This document shows positions 1 to 7,692 of a stretch of DNA of 64,000 nucleotides, one piece after another (positions within the stretch are counted from its first letter, which is position 1; every line of letters starts with the position of its first letter). Source of the stretch: Commensalibacter melissae (GTDB lineage: Bacteria; Pseudomonadota; Alphaproteobacteria; Acetobacterales; Acetobacteraceae); assembly GCF_009734185.1 (NCBI RefSeq), contig NZ_CP046393.1, forward strand, positions 674,501 to 738,500, given 5' to 3'. The translations under genes and the position numbers were made by a program. Under the pieces are notes generated by a model. It was not told the DNA's origin. It did not search any database and saw only the letters and a program-made list of their open reading frames with translations.

Positions 1-401
1 AGAATGGCTATGATTTTTATTCTCAATGAAAATGGAAGATGATGACTGAAACTTGAAAAAAGAACCCCGAAAAAGGAAAGTATAAATGCCCACAAGAGAA
101 TTGAACCTTCGTGATTTCCCCATATGCCTGTTACTTTATAAAGAATGGGTTTGTCACTTGCACTATTCTGTAAGATATTTTGCACAGAAAAGTCATTATT
201 CAATGCTGCTGTAACCAAACAAATAAATGTTATCAACAGAGTGAAAAACTGTCCCCATGCCAGGGGGGACGCTAGATTCATTAAATGAAAATTATATTTT
301 TTGTTTCCTAGTAATGGCAGAACAAATTGAGCCCCCGCCAAACAGCAGGCAAGTGCCAATGCAAAATGACCAAGTTCGGGACTTAGAAGAATTGAAAACA
401 T
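1..401 (-). CDS. ccmF: Cytochrome c-type biogenesis protein CcmF (N-terminal part, runs off the window)
   Basis: Reading leftwards from an ATG at 401 gives 133 codons with no stop before the window edge. The product begins MFSILLSPELGHFALALACC and contains the tryptophan-rich WGNHEGSILLW stretch typical of CcmF and CcmC heme-handling proteins, set among hydrophobic helices. CcmF is the inner-membrane subunit of the heme lyase that attaches heme to apocytochrome c in the periplasm. An in-frame TGA lies two codons upstream, so 401 is the earliest ATG. It follows the ccmE stop by 15 bases, in the usual ccmC-D-E-F order. The full protein would be about 650 residues, so roughly four fifths is missing. 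Confidence 0.93.
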   Translation of the reverse strand, partial: MFSILLSPELGHFALALACCLAGAQFVLPLLGNKKYNFHLMNLASPLAWGQFFTLLITFICLVTAALNNDFSVQNILQNSASDKPILYKVTGIWGNHEGSILLWAFILSFFGVLFSSFSHHLPFSLRIKIIAI

Positions 402-416
402 TTGTCATTCCATTGC

Positions 417-911
417 TTATTGGGGTTTTATCATGTGGTTCCAGCTGTCTGGATCGGGTGGTGGACCAAAACGCGGATCCCACTTGCCATTTTTGCGCAA
501 AGCGTCGGCGATTTCTTTAGGCATGTAAGTTTCATCATGTTTGGCCAATACTTCAGTGGCGATGAATATTCCTTGAGGATTTAAGTAACCAATGGCAATA
601 ACGCTTTGTCCCTCTCGAAATAGATCAGGTAAAATGCCTCTATATTTTACATGAATGGCAGCTTTTCCATCTGTAATATCAAATATAGCGATTGGTGTGT
701 GATGGTCATTCTGATGATGAAGGGAGTTGGCTACAACCATTCCTCCCAATCGTATTGTGGTAGAATTAGATATAGATTGGTTTATGAGTTGGGAAGGAAC
801 TTTGAAATAGACCAAATTACTTGAAAAAGCTGATAAAATCAATGTGATTGCAATCGCGAAGCCCATCATGCAAGTTAGGATTATCCATAGACGTTGAGTT
901 TTACGTTTCAT
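417..911 (-). CDS. ccmE: Cytochrome c maturation heme chaperone CcmE
   Basis: The 164-residue product has one N-terminal membrane anchor (about residues 8-30) followed by a periplasmic beta-barrel domain. The LAKHDETYMP stretch carries His125, the residue that binds heme covalently in this family, and Tyr129 as the usual heme ligand. CcmE receives heme from CcmC and passes it to the CcmF lyase. The C-terminal tail is short and proline-rich, as is normal for CcmE. Its ATG overlaps the end of ccmD (stop at 901-903), which points to coupled translation in one operon. Confidence 0.97.
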   Translation of the reverse strand: MKRKTQRLWIILTCMMGFAIAITLILSAFSSNLVYFKVPSQLINQSISNSTTIRLGGMVVANSLHHQNDHHTPIAIFDITDGKAAIHVKYRGILPDLFREGQSVIAIGYLNPQGIFIATEVLAKHDETYMPKEIADALRKNGKWDPRFGPPPDPDSWNHMIKPQ

Positions 912-1047
912 GATTAAGTTTTTTCATAATGTCCAGTTTATTTTTTGCCTGGTGAAACCGTCTATAAGTGGTAAGCCATAAAGCCAAAACAGTTAACAGG
1001 GTAATTCCATAAGCGGAAATCAAGTAGGGGAGATGCGACATGATCAT
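901..1047 (-). CDS. ccmD: Heme exporter protein CcmD (small membrane protein)
   Basis: A 48-codon reading frame starts at ATG 1047 (second Met at 1041) and ends at TAA 901-903. The product, beginning MIMSHLPYLISAYG, has a single transmembrane helix followed by a basic tail with YRRF and KKL, the layout of CcmD. CcmD helps release holo-CcmE from the CcmABC complex. The ATG at 1047 overlaps the ccmC stop in an ATGA arrangement, and its own stop overlaps the ccmE start. Choice between Met 1047 and Met 1041 is open. Identification rests on size, helix and position, because the family is poorly conserved. Confidence 0.85.
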   Translation of the reverse strand: MIMSHLPYLISAYGITLLTVLALWLTTYRRFHQAKNKLDIMKKLNHET

Positions 1048-1823
1048 TGCATTGACAAAGATTGTGAATTGATAAGTAGGCGATGGATCTGGTTTTCAAG
1101 AATGGCGGTTCGAATTCGTGTAAATAGTATACCTATAAATCCAAGGGAAAAACCTAGCGAACAGAAAATCAATGGGGTAGCAATGGAAAGAGTGATTGAA
1201 GAGGCATGGGTTAAGCTGAATGTATTTGGCTGATGTAATGTGTTCCACCATTGAACACTGAATTTGATTATAGGGAGATCAAAAACGCCTGCAAGGGCAA
1301 GAATGGAAGCTGCCTTATAACCCTTTTGAGGTTCATCAAAGGCATGACATAAAGTGATATGTCCTAAATAGAGAAAAAACAATATCAGAACTGATGTTAA
1401 TCGTGCATCCCAAACCCACCAAGTGCCCCACATGGGTTTTCCCCAAATGGACCCCGTTATTAAACATAGGGCAGTTACAATAGCTCCAACAGGTCCAATT
1501 TCTTTGGCCGCTAGATCGGCTAAGGGATGTTTCCAGACTAGGGATGAAAAACCGCAAAAAGCAAGTAAAATATAACCGGCACTGGCAAGCATGGCCATGG
1601 GAACATGAATATACATAATTCTTACGCTATCCCCTTGCTGCCAATCTGCTGGGGAGATAAAAAGGCCCCATATTATTCCAATGACGATGAAAAGCAAAGC
1701 AAACCCGTTGATCCAGGGCTGCAGTTTTGTCGTAAACTGAAAAAAAATTTTCGGATTTGCCAATCGATTGATTGAAAAAAATCGATTACTTCTTGGTTTT
1801 GATAGAGTTCTTGAATCAGTCAT
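1044..1823 (-). CDS. ccmC: Heme ABC transporter permease / heme-handling protein CcmC
   Basis: The 259-residue protein has about six hydrophobic helices and the tryptophan-rich WGTWWVWDARLTS motif at about residues 132-144, the signature that binds heme in CcmC. His73 (in YIHVPMA) and His197 (in WWNTLHQP) sit where the two axial heme ligands of the family are expected. It loads heme onto CcmE in the inner membrane. It is the first gene of a ccmCDEF operon; ccmA and ccmB are not adjacent. The first 40 residues form a basic cytoplasmic N-terminus a little longer than in E. coli. Confidence 0.96.
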   Translation of the reverse strand: MTDSRTLSKPRSNRFFSINRLANPKIFFQFTTKLQPWINGFALLFIVIGIIWGLFISPADWQQGDSVRIMYIHVPMAMLASAGYILLAFCGFSSLVWKHPLADLAAKEIGPVGAIVTALCLITGSIWGKPMWGTWWVWDARLTSVLILFFLYLGHITLCHAFDEPQKGYKAASILALAGVFDLPIIKFSVQWWNTLHQPNTFSLTHASSITLSIATPLIFCSLGFSLGFIGILFTRIRTAILENQIHRLLINSQSLSMQ

Positions 1824-1950
1824 TGAAAAATAATCAGGGTTTATGGAAAATAAGAGGATATTTTATATTTAAAAAACTGGCAAGCTTATCCATTCTTGGT
1901 CATAATATGTTTTTTTATTTATGATTTGTAAAGTAGTGATGGGAGAACAA

Positions 1951-2244
1951 ATGTTATTTGTAATAATGTGTAATGACAAACCTTCGTCTCTAGAAATGAG
2001 AATGGCTGTTCGCTCTCAACATCTGGCGTATCTTAAGACTTATGAAAAACAAATAAAAATTGCTGGCCCCTTATTGGATAATGAGGGAAAAAGTTGTGGC
2101 TCACTTATTATTCTGAATGTGGAAGATCGTGCGGCTGCTGAGGGATTTGCCATCAGTGATCCTTATGCAAAAGCAGGTCTATTTGAAAGTGTCGTAATTC
2201 GTTCCTTTAAGGAAGTTTGTTCTGAAGGTCAGATGCTAATATAA
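1951..2244 (+). CDS. YciI-family protein
   Basis: This 97-residue product belongs to the YciI-like family, small ferredoxin-fold proteins of mostly unknown reaction. The conserved His24 (in SQHLAYL) and Asp70 (in SDPYAKAGLF), proposed as active-site residues in this family, are both present. I place the start at ATG 1951, not at an upstream ATG at 1921, because a GGGAG ribosome binding site lies directly before 1951. It stands alone, divergent from ccmC and convergent with the ABC permease, whose stop is only 6 bases away. Confidence 0.88.
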   Translation: MLFVIMCNDKPSSLEMRMAVRSQHLAYLKTYEKQIKIAGPLLDNEGKSCGSLIILNVEDRAAAEGFAISDPYAKAGLFESVVIRSFKEVCSEGQMLI

Positions 2245-2250
2245 TTAATT

Positions 2251-3015
2251 TTATTCATTTGACCAGGAAATTAAGGTTTTTGTTGTTAATGTAACGATTC
2301 CCCACAAACTCATTGTCATGAATGATAATATCAAAAGGGCGGCAAACATCAAATCTGTTTGAAAACGGTTGTTGGCGTTTTGCATTAAATATCCCAAACC
2401 GGAAGACGCTCCGACCCATTCTCCAATGACCGCACCGATGGGAGCGATAGCTGCCGCGATTTTCAAGCCTGACGAAAAAGCGGGTAAAGCAGCAGGAATA
2501 CGTATAAATAAAAGTTGTCGTAAGGCAGAGGTATTCATGGTTTTGCTTAAATCAAGATATCCTTGAGGTGTTCTGTTTAGGCCATCAAAAAATGATGAGG
2601 TTACGGGAAAAAAAATCATTATAACGGTCATTACAACCTTTGAACTTATTCCGAAACCAAACCATAATACGAGTAAAGGGGCTAGAGCAAAGGTGGGAAT
2701 TGATTGACTGATAATGATGATGGGCATTAACCAGTGACGGAGAAAAGGAACAAGTATCATAAAAAGAGCAAGAAACATTCCAAAAAAACATCCAATTACC
2801 AACCCTATTATGGTTTCTTGTGTTGTTGTAAGCGTGGCTTGCCATAAAAGCTGATGATTAATGTTTAGAGCCTGAATGACCGCTAAAGGTGAGGGTAAAA
2901 GATAAGCGGGGATGTAATTGAAAAAACTGATCAACCACCAGACAAAAATCAAGCTTCCGATTAATGAAACAATGCGGATACTTATTAAAAAAGATTCATG
3001 TAAATGAGTTTTCAT
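2251..3015 (-). CDS. ABC transporter permease, ThiX/SsuC/TauC type
   Basis: A 254-residue membrane protein with about six helices and the BPD_transp_1 coupling (EAA-type) region near LSKTMNTSALRQLLFIRIP. The segment PIGAVIGEWVGASSGLGYLM followed by an NNRFQTDLMFAALL stretch resembles permeases assigned to uptake of the thiamine pyrimidine precursor (ThiX), but taurine, sulfonate and nitrate permeases are close relatives. The ATG at 3015 overlaps the ATPase stop (ATGA), so it is chosen over a longer frame that runs into the ATPase gene. No periplasmic binding protein gene is adjacent, so the substrate is uncertain. Confidence 0.9.
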   Translation of the reverse strand: MKTHLHESFLISIRIVSLIGSLIFVWWLISFFNYIPAYLLPSPLAVIQALNINHQLLWQATLTTTQETIIGLVIGCFFGMFLALFMILVPFLRHWLMPIIIISQSIPTFALAPLLVLWFGFGISSKVVMTVIMIFFPVTSSFFDGLNRTPQGYLDLSKTMNTSALRQLLFIRIPAALPAFSSGLKIAAAIAPIGAVIGEWVGASSGLGYLMQNANNRFQTDLMFAALLILSFMTMSLWGIVTLTTKTLISWSNE

Positions 3016-3752
3016 GATTGTGTTTTTTCTATCAAAAGAGATAATAAATGGGCTTGGGCCTTTTGTAAGTCGAGATTTTCCAGCGGATGAGGTATAGATC
3101 CAGGAACTACCAAAGAATCGTATAGTTTTGCAGGAGTTCCTGCCATAATCTGAATTTGTTCTCCCAATCGACAAGCTTCGAAAGGATCATGTGTGATAAG
3201 AATAACCGTTTTACCTTTCAACAATTTTGCCGTATAGGTTTGCATGTTGGTTCGTGTTACACTATCCAATGCTGAAAAAGGTTCATCCATTAAAACGATG
3301 GGGCGATTTTCATACAGTGTTCTTGCAAGAGCGATACGTTGACGCATTCCGCCAGACAGTTCGGATGGATATGCATTTGCAACATGGGATAAGCCTACTT
3401 GTTTAAGGATATCTAAAGCTTTATGCCGATTTGGTTTTTCACCACGGAGTTTACTGCCTAGGGTGACATTATGTAGTATTCTTGCCCAAGGCATTAACAG
3501 ATCCTGTTGTCCCATATAACTGATTCGTTTTGATAAAGATTTGTTATCATCCGCTTTGACGCTTCCCAGCTTACAATGTTGCAATCCTGCAATAATTTTT
3601 AAAAGACTACTTTTACCCACACCACTCGCACCAAGAATAATACTGAATTTTCCGGCTGGAAAAACAGTGTTTAGATTTTTGAACAATTGACAATTATTGA
3701 AGGTTAATGAAACATTCTCTATCAAAATGCTTGGGGGATTGTAATCAGACAT
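3012..3752 (-). CDS. ABC transporter ATP-binding protein (nitrate/taurine/thiamine-precursor type)
   Basis: The 246-residue ATPase shows Walker A GASGVGKS (residues 41-48), the Q-loop near GQQD (81-84), signature LSGGM (132-136), Walker B IVLMDE (152-157) and the H-loop His188. It would energise the permease encoded immediately downstream with a 4-base overlap. The sequence type is that of the SsuB/TauB/ThiZ group. Its ATG lies inside the last codons of the upstream glycosyltransferase gene (8-base overlap), so the three genes are probably one transcript. Confidence 0.94.
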   Translation of the reverse strand: MSDYNPPSILIENVSLTFNNCQLFKNLNTVFPAGKFSIILGASGVGKSSLLKIIAGLQHCKLGSVKADDNKSLSKRISYMGQQDLLMPWARILHNVTLGSKLRGEKPNRHKALDILKQVGLSHVANAYPSELSGGMRQRIALARTLYENRPIVLMDEPFSALDSVTRTNMQTYTAKLLKGKTVILITHDPFEACRLGEQIQIMAGTPAKLYDSLVVPGSIPHPLENLDLQKAQAHLLSLLIEKTQS

Positions 3753-5754
3753 TATTTTCAGTTAATCCAAATGGAATTGAAATGCGAGGGGGAAAGGCAA
3801 GCTGGTAATCTCTTCCACGTTGCAGGGAATAATTGGGATTATAAAATGGATCATGATTTATGATTTTTAAATGTTTTTTCTTCAGGGAAAGAATTTCCTG
3901 TCGTTCTTTTCCGGCACGTTCACCCTTGTAATGATTTCCGAGTGAAAGAGATTCGTAATGAATCAATTGTGCATTCTGACACTGGATGATATGATATTTT
4001 TTCTCTCTTAAACGTAAACAGAAATCAATATCGTTATATGCTATTTCAAATGTCTCATCAAATCCATTTACCTCGTTAAAAGCCAGACGACGAATAACCA
4101 TACAGGCACCTGTCACGGCACTGACCTCATGATCATGCGTCAGGTAAAAATTATCTGACTTGTGAAAACGACCGGCATGTTCACATAAATTAGCGGCACC
4201 CATTATAACGCCCGCATGCTGAATATTTTTATCAGGATAAAATAGTTTTGCACCAACAGCACCTACTTTTTCATTTTGCATATGACCCATCATTAAGGAT
4301 AACCAGTTTTGATCCAGAGGTTCAATATCATCGTTTATTAGGGCTATAAAAGGGTATTTAGAATGTCTGATGGCAACGTTGCAACTTTTCGAAAAATTGA
4401 ATTGATCCGTTTCAACAAACAGAACTTTTAAATGTTTATGATACTGGAATGAACTGAGAAATTTCTCCTGTTGTTTTGTCAACGGTTTATTTTGCGAGAT
4501 GACAAGAATAATTTCTAATCTTGGGTAAGAGGTTTTTTTTATTAGTTTTGTAATACATTGATGTATGGTTTCGGAACCGAGGGTTGTCGGGATGATGAGA
4601 CTTACGGGATCTTGATAATTTATATAATTTATATCAAAGGGAAATATATGGGTATTAACGTTAAATTGCCAATTCAGCTCAGTTTTGAAAATTTTGATGA
4701 TTTCAATTGTTTCATTTTTATCATGTAATGATATTTTTGCAGTTCTATGACTTAAGATCAGAGGGACATGATAAATAAAATGATTTTTTTTCCATAAATA
4801 AAGAGCTAAAGCCATTCTAATGGCATGGATGGAACGAATTGGAGAATCAAATTCTTTTATGAAATCATCAAATATATCTTTTCTGATAATCCATATATCT
4901 TGGGTAAGAAAACCTGTCAGTAGAATCGACAAGTTAAAATTTTGTTTGAATACAGGGTTGCTGTGTTCATTCAGATTATTGATTTCATCTGAATCAGCGT
5001 AAAGTGCGGCCGGATAATGTTGACGAGCAGCCTGATCGGCAAAAACAGCCAAACTGTGTTCTTCTAAAATTTCGTTTGAATTTTTAAGAATGATATAATG
5101 TGCTTGAAAAGCTTGGGGAGTGGTTCTTCCTCTAGTATTCGGATGTTGGTAAAAATTGTTCCAGTCAATTTCCATGGTTTTACCATAATATGTAAATAAT
5201 GAAAAAACAGGCCATAGATGAATATAATTACTTTCATATAGTTTCTTTATCTCGTTACCATTCCAGTTTTCATATAAATTGTACCAATATTTATATGATA
5301 AATTAGGAAAAAATATTTGTTGATTTTGTAATAATCCCATTCGAATACGTTTGTTTAGATGAATGAAGGGATAACAAAAAATTTTTATAAAAGTAAAAGG
5401 ATTTATAATAATTAATATTAAAGCCGTTGTTAAGCGGCTCAGAGCCCGAATTTTTACTGATGAAACTGATTGTAAAGCGGAATTAAAAATTTTGGCGATT
5501 GGATAGATTCGTAAACAGTTCGTTTTCTCAGGAAGATAAACAAGAGATACACGCCAAAAGTTGGGAAGAAACCTACCGGAGACAAGATAAGTTAAAGGTT
5601 CAAATGTTGGGTTATCCCTATGGTTTATATATAGATACAATGGGATCGTTTTGGGTAATTTTTTATGTAATTTTACGGAAATCAGGCACCATTTTTTTTG
5701 ATATTTAGAGGGTAATAACCTTTCAAAATAGAAAAAATCTCGGAAAAGTGACAT
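3745..5754 (-). CDS. Two-domain family 2 glycosyltransferase
   Basis: The 669-residue protein has a C-terminal GT-A domain starting near VSLIIPT (about residue 395), with the nucleotide-sugar/metal region INDDIEP, acceptor-side GAKLFYPDKNIQHAGVIMG, VTGACMVIRR and the ED-like YNDIDFCLRL. An upstream region (about 225-330) with YADSDEINN and a trailing IWIIRK looks like a second, degenerate GT-A module, as in rhamnosyltransferase-like proteins. A hydrophobic stretch lies near residues 105-130. It probably adds sugars to surface polysaccharide; donor and acceptor are unknown. Its N-terminal half is unusually AT-rich. Its end overlaps the ABC ATPase start by 8 bases. Confidence 0.9.
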   Translation of the reverse strand: MSLFRDFFYFERLLPSKYQKKWCLISVKLHKKLPKTIPLYLYINHRDNPTFEPLTYLVSGRFLPNFWRVSLVYLPEKTNCLRIYPIAKIFNSALQSVSSVKIRALSRLTTALILIIINPFTFIKIFCYPFIHLNKRIRMGLLQNQQIFFPNLSYKYWYNLYENWNGNEIKKLYESNYIHLWPVFSLFTYYGKTMEIDWNNFYQHPNTRGRTTPQAFQAHYIILKNSNEILEEHSLAVFADQAARQHYPAALYADSDEINNLNEHSNPVFKQNFNLSILLTGFLTQDIWIIRKDIFDDFIKEFDSPIRSIHAIRMALALYLWKKNHFIYHVPLILSHRTAKISLHDKNETIEIIKIFKTELNWQFNVNTHIFPFDINYINYQDPVSLIIPTTLGSETIHQCITKLIKKTSYPRLEIILVISQNKPLTKQQEKFLSSFQYHKHLKVLFVETDQFNFSKSCNVAIRHSKYPFIALINDDIEPLDQNWLSLMMGHMQNEKVGAVGAKLFYPDKNIQHAGVIMGAANLCEHAGRFHKSDNFYLTHDHEVSAVTGACMVIRRLAFNEVNGFDETFEIAYNDIDFCLRLREKKYHIIQCQNAQLIHYESLSLGNHYKGERAGKERQEILSLKKKHLKIINHDPFYNPNYSLQRGRDYQLAFPPRISIPFGLTENNV

Positions 5755-5844
5755 CTCATCTCACGTTTGTTATTCGACAATTATTTTAAATTATAAAATT
5801 ATTAAAAACTTAATTTGGTTTATTTTAACATTTTTGAATAAAAA

Positions 5845-5872
5845 TTGAAATATTTGTGAAATTATATTTCAA
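5845..5872. promoter_or_regulatory. Inverted repeat upstream of first porin gene
   Basis: Perfect 9-base arms TTGAAATAT (5845-5853) and ATATTTCAA (5864-5872) flank a 10-base spacer, 70-97 bases before the porin start. It could be an operator or a 5' leader hairpin. The region is AT-rich, so chance is possible. Confidence 0.35.
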
Positions 5873-5941
5873 TCTTAAGTGGCTTATAAATGGGTATTGA
5901 GCTTATTTTCGTCTAATAAAATTATATAGGGGTCATTGATA

Positions 5942-7483
5942 ATGGTAAACAATATTGAAGCCGTACAAAGTAACCTCTCATATGGACGTAAAAAAGGGTT
6001 TTTACGATCATGTACAATGGGTATTCTTTTTTTGAAGATCTCGATTTCATTTTCTTATGCAAATGTCTATCAGACTAACCGATGGAGATCAAATATAACT
6101 CCTTTTTTAAATAAAGAAAAAGAAGAAAAAAAAGACAAAGATGAAAATGATCAACAGGCTGAATATATTTGTTATGAAAAATCCATCCGTTGCACAATGT
6201 GGAATGCGGATAGGGTCGTAAATGTTGATCCATATAAAGACCTTCATTATCAAGTAGGTTATTCAACGCTTGCCTTTCCAAAGGGAAGACCGACATTTTA
6301 TTCAGCGAGTAAAAAACTTAGTATCGCTTTTGGTCTTTATATTAATTACGACATTGGGGCTTTATTAGGTCCAAACAAACGAGCAAATGGACCAAAAGTT
6401 TCAAGTTATCAAGGAACTTTACGTCGTGGACGTCCGATTATTGTTGTAAAATATACTGATTTCGCCTTAACGGTTACACCAGATATTGGACGTTTTGGAC
6501 TTGAACATCATGATCTGTTCGGAGCGGATTTGAAATATACAGGTATTAAGAATCTGGTAATTGGAGGGGGTTTACTCCAACCCACTTTATCAATGTTGGA
6601 TTCTGAAACTTCCAGGGGATTTTTTCTTGCAGAACGACCCATGGTTATCGATATGTTAAGAAATGTTGCCGGAGGGGAACCTCGTGCTGGTTTTAATGTT
6701 ATTCATTGGGGGCAGCGATACCTTATCAGTGTTGGCTATACAGGGCAACGCGTTGGTAAAAAATTTACCAATTTTCAACAGGGGCAGAAGGGAGGCGTTT
6801 TAAGATTGGCGGGTCGTCCAATAGCTTCAAGAAATATTGATCTTCATTTGGGCGTAACAGGAACATTTGCCGTTCATGGTGAAAATAGAAAATATTCTAT
6901 TGTAAGTTATAATGAATCCCGTCTTTTCCCATCCGCGGCAGATTTTAAGACAGGAACCATCAATGGTGTCAACAGTATATGGGCTGTAGGTCCTGAATTT
7001 GCCTTACGATGGAAAAGGTTGATTTTTCAAGGGGAATATTATTCATTTTTTATGCCAAGAAAGAATGAGGGATATGGACATAATGATAATCTTCATTTTT
7101 GGGGATGGTATGGAAGTTTAAATTACGCGATTTTCGGGGCTCATCGTCATTATTTACCCTCTCGCGCTATTTTTGCAGCACCAGAAGGTTCACTGTTTAA
7201 TCCTGCCGCTGGGGATTGGGGAGCTTTGGAATGGTCAGTTCGTTGGAGTTATCTGAACCTCAATAGTCATGCTAGGGATTATGAAAATAACAAATATGCA
7301 GCAGGAGTGCAAGGTGGAAAACAGAAAGTCATAGCAACGGGGTTTAACTGGTATCCGTCACCACATTTCAGGGTGATGATTGATTATAATCATATAATTT
7401 CATCACGTTCTAGAAACAATTTATGGCATTTAAGAAAAAAGGATAGCAATCTAATAATTTCACGTTTACAACTAACTTTTTAA
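5942..7483 (+). CDS. OprO/OprP-family (phosphate-selective type) outer-membrane porin, copy 1
   Basis: The 513-residue protein starts at ATG 5942 (AGGGG ribosome site at 5928-5932; a TTG at 5936 is less likely). A long N-terminal signal ends near SFSYA-NVYQ. The rest fits the OprO/OprP porin family: repeated amphipathic strands, the LLQPTLSML-SET-ERPM region, GDWGALEWSVRWSYLNLN, and the late GGKQK-ATGFNWYPSPHFRVMIDYNH, ending in Phe as outer-membrane barrels do. Family members are trimeric anion-selective channels; phosphate or polyphosphate specificity is not proven. Unique here are a highly charged Lys/Glu/Asp linker (about residues 58-72) and a Cys-x6-CTMWNAD motif shared with copy 3. Confidence 0.88.
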   Translation: MVNNIEAVQSNLSYGRKKGFLRSCTMGILFLKISISFSYANVYQTNRWRSNITPFLNKEKEEKKDKDENDQQAEYICYEKSIRCTMWNADRVVNVDPYKDLHYQVGYSTLAFPKGRPTFYSASKKLSIAFGLYINYDIGALLGPNKRANGPKVSSYQGTLRRGRPIIVVKYTDFALTVTPDIGRFGLEHHDLFGADLKYTGIKNLVIGGGLLQPTLSMLDSETSRGFFLAERPMVIDMLRNVAGGEPRAGFNVIHWGQRYLISVGYTGQRVGKKFTNFQQGQKGGVLRLAGRPIASRNIDLHLGVTGTFAVHGENRKYSIVSYNESRLFPSAADFKTGTINGVNSIWAVGPEFALRWKRLIFQGEYYSFFMPRKNEGYGHNDNLHFWGWYGSLNYAIFGAHRHYLPSRAIFAAPEGSLFNPAAGDWGALEWSVRWSYLNLNSHARDYENNKYAAGVQGGKQKVIATGFNWYPSPHFRVMIDYNHIISSRSRNNLWHLRKKDSNLIISRLQLTF

Positions 7484-7585
7484 GGTTTTGAAGTGCTATT
7501 TTTAAAATTTATTTAACATGAAAAATTATTTTTTCTAAATATAATACTATATTTTAACGTAAATAAAAATATATTACAAAAATAT

Positions 7586-7611
7586 TGTATACATAATCAA
7601 TACTGGATACA
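7586..7611. promoter_or_regulatory. Candidate operator: near-repeat octamers upstream of second porin
   Basis: TGTATACA (7586-7593) is repeated almost exactly as TGGATACA (7604-7611), an 18-base offset, in the AT-rich gap between porin copies 1 and 2. TGTATACA is itself a palindrome and resembles half-sites of GntR-type regulators. The binding protein is unknown. Confidence 0.25.
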
Positions 7612-7692
7612 TTAATATTTGAAAAAAATAATTGAAAATTCTTTCAAAGATTAAACAGGTCTTTATTAAAGAAAATCCATGGAAATTGTAAA

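Noticed and set aside
257-584. Two short plus-strand frames over ccmE/ccmF
   Set aside because: They lie antisense to well-supported ccmE and ccmF coding sequence and resemble no known protein.
2369-2566. Plus-strand frame inside the ABC permease
   Set aside because: Antisense shadow of a clear membrane protein; no ribosome site.
3016-3174. N-terminal extension of the ABC permease to 3174
   Set aside because: It would overlap the ATPase by 163 bases; the ATG at 3015 gives a proper ATGA overlap and the family start.
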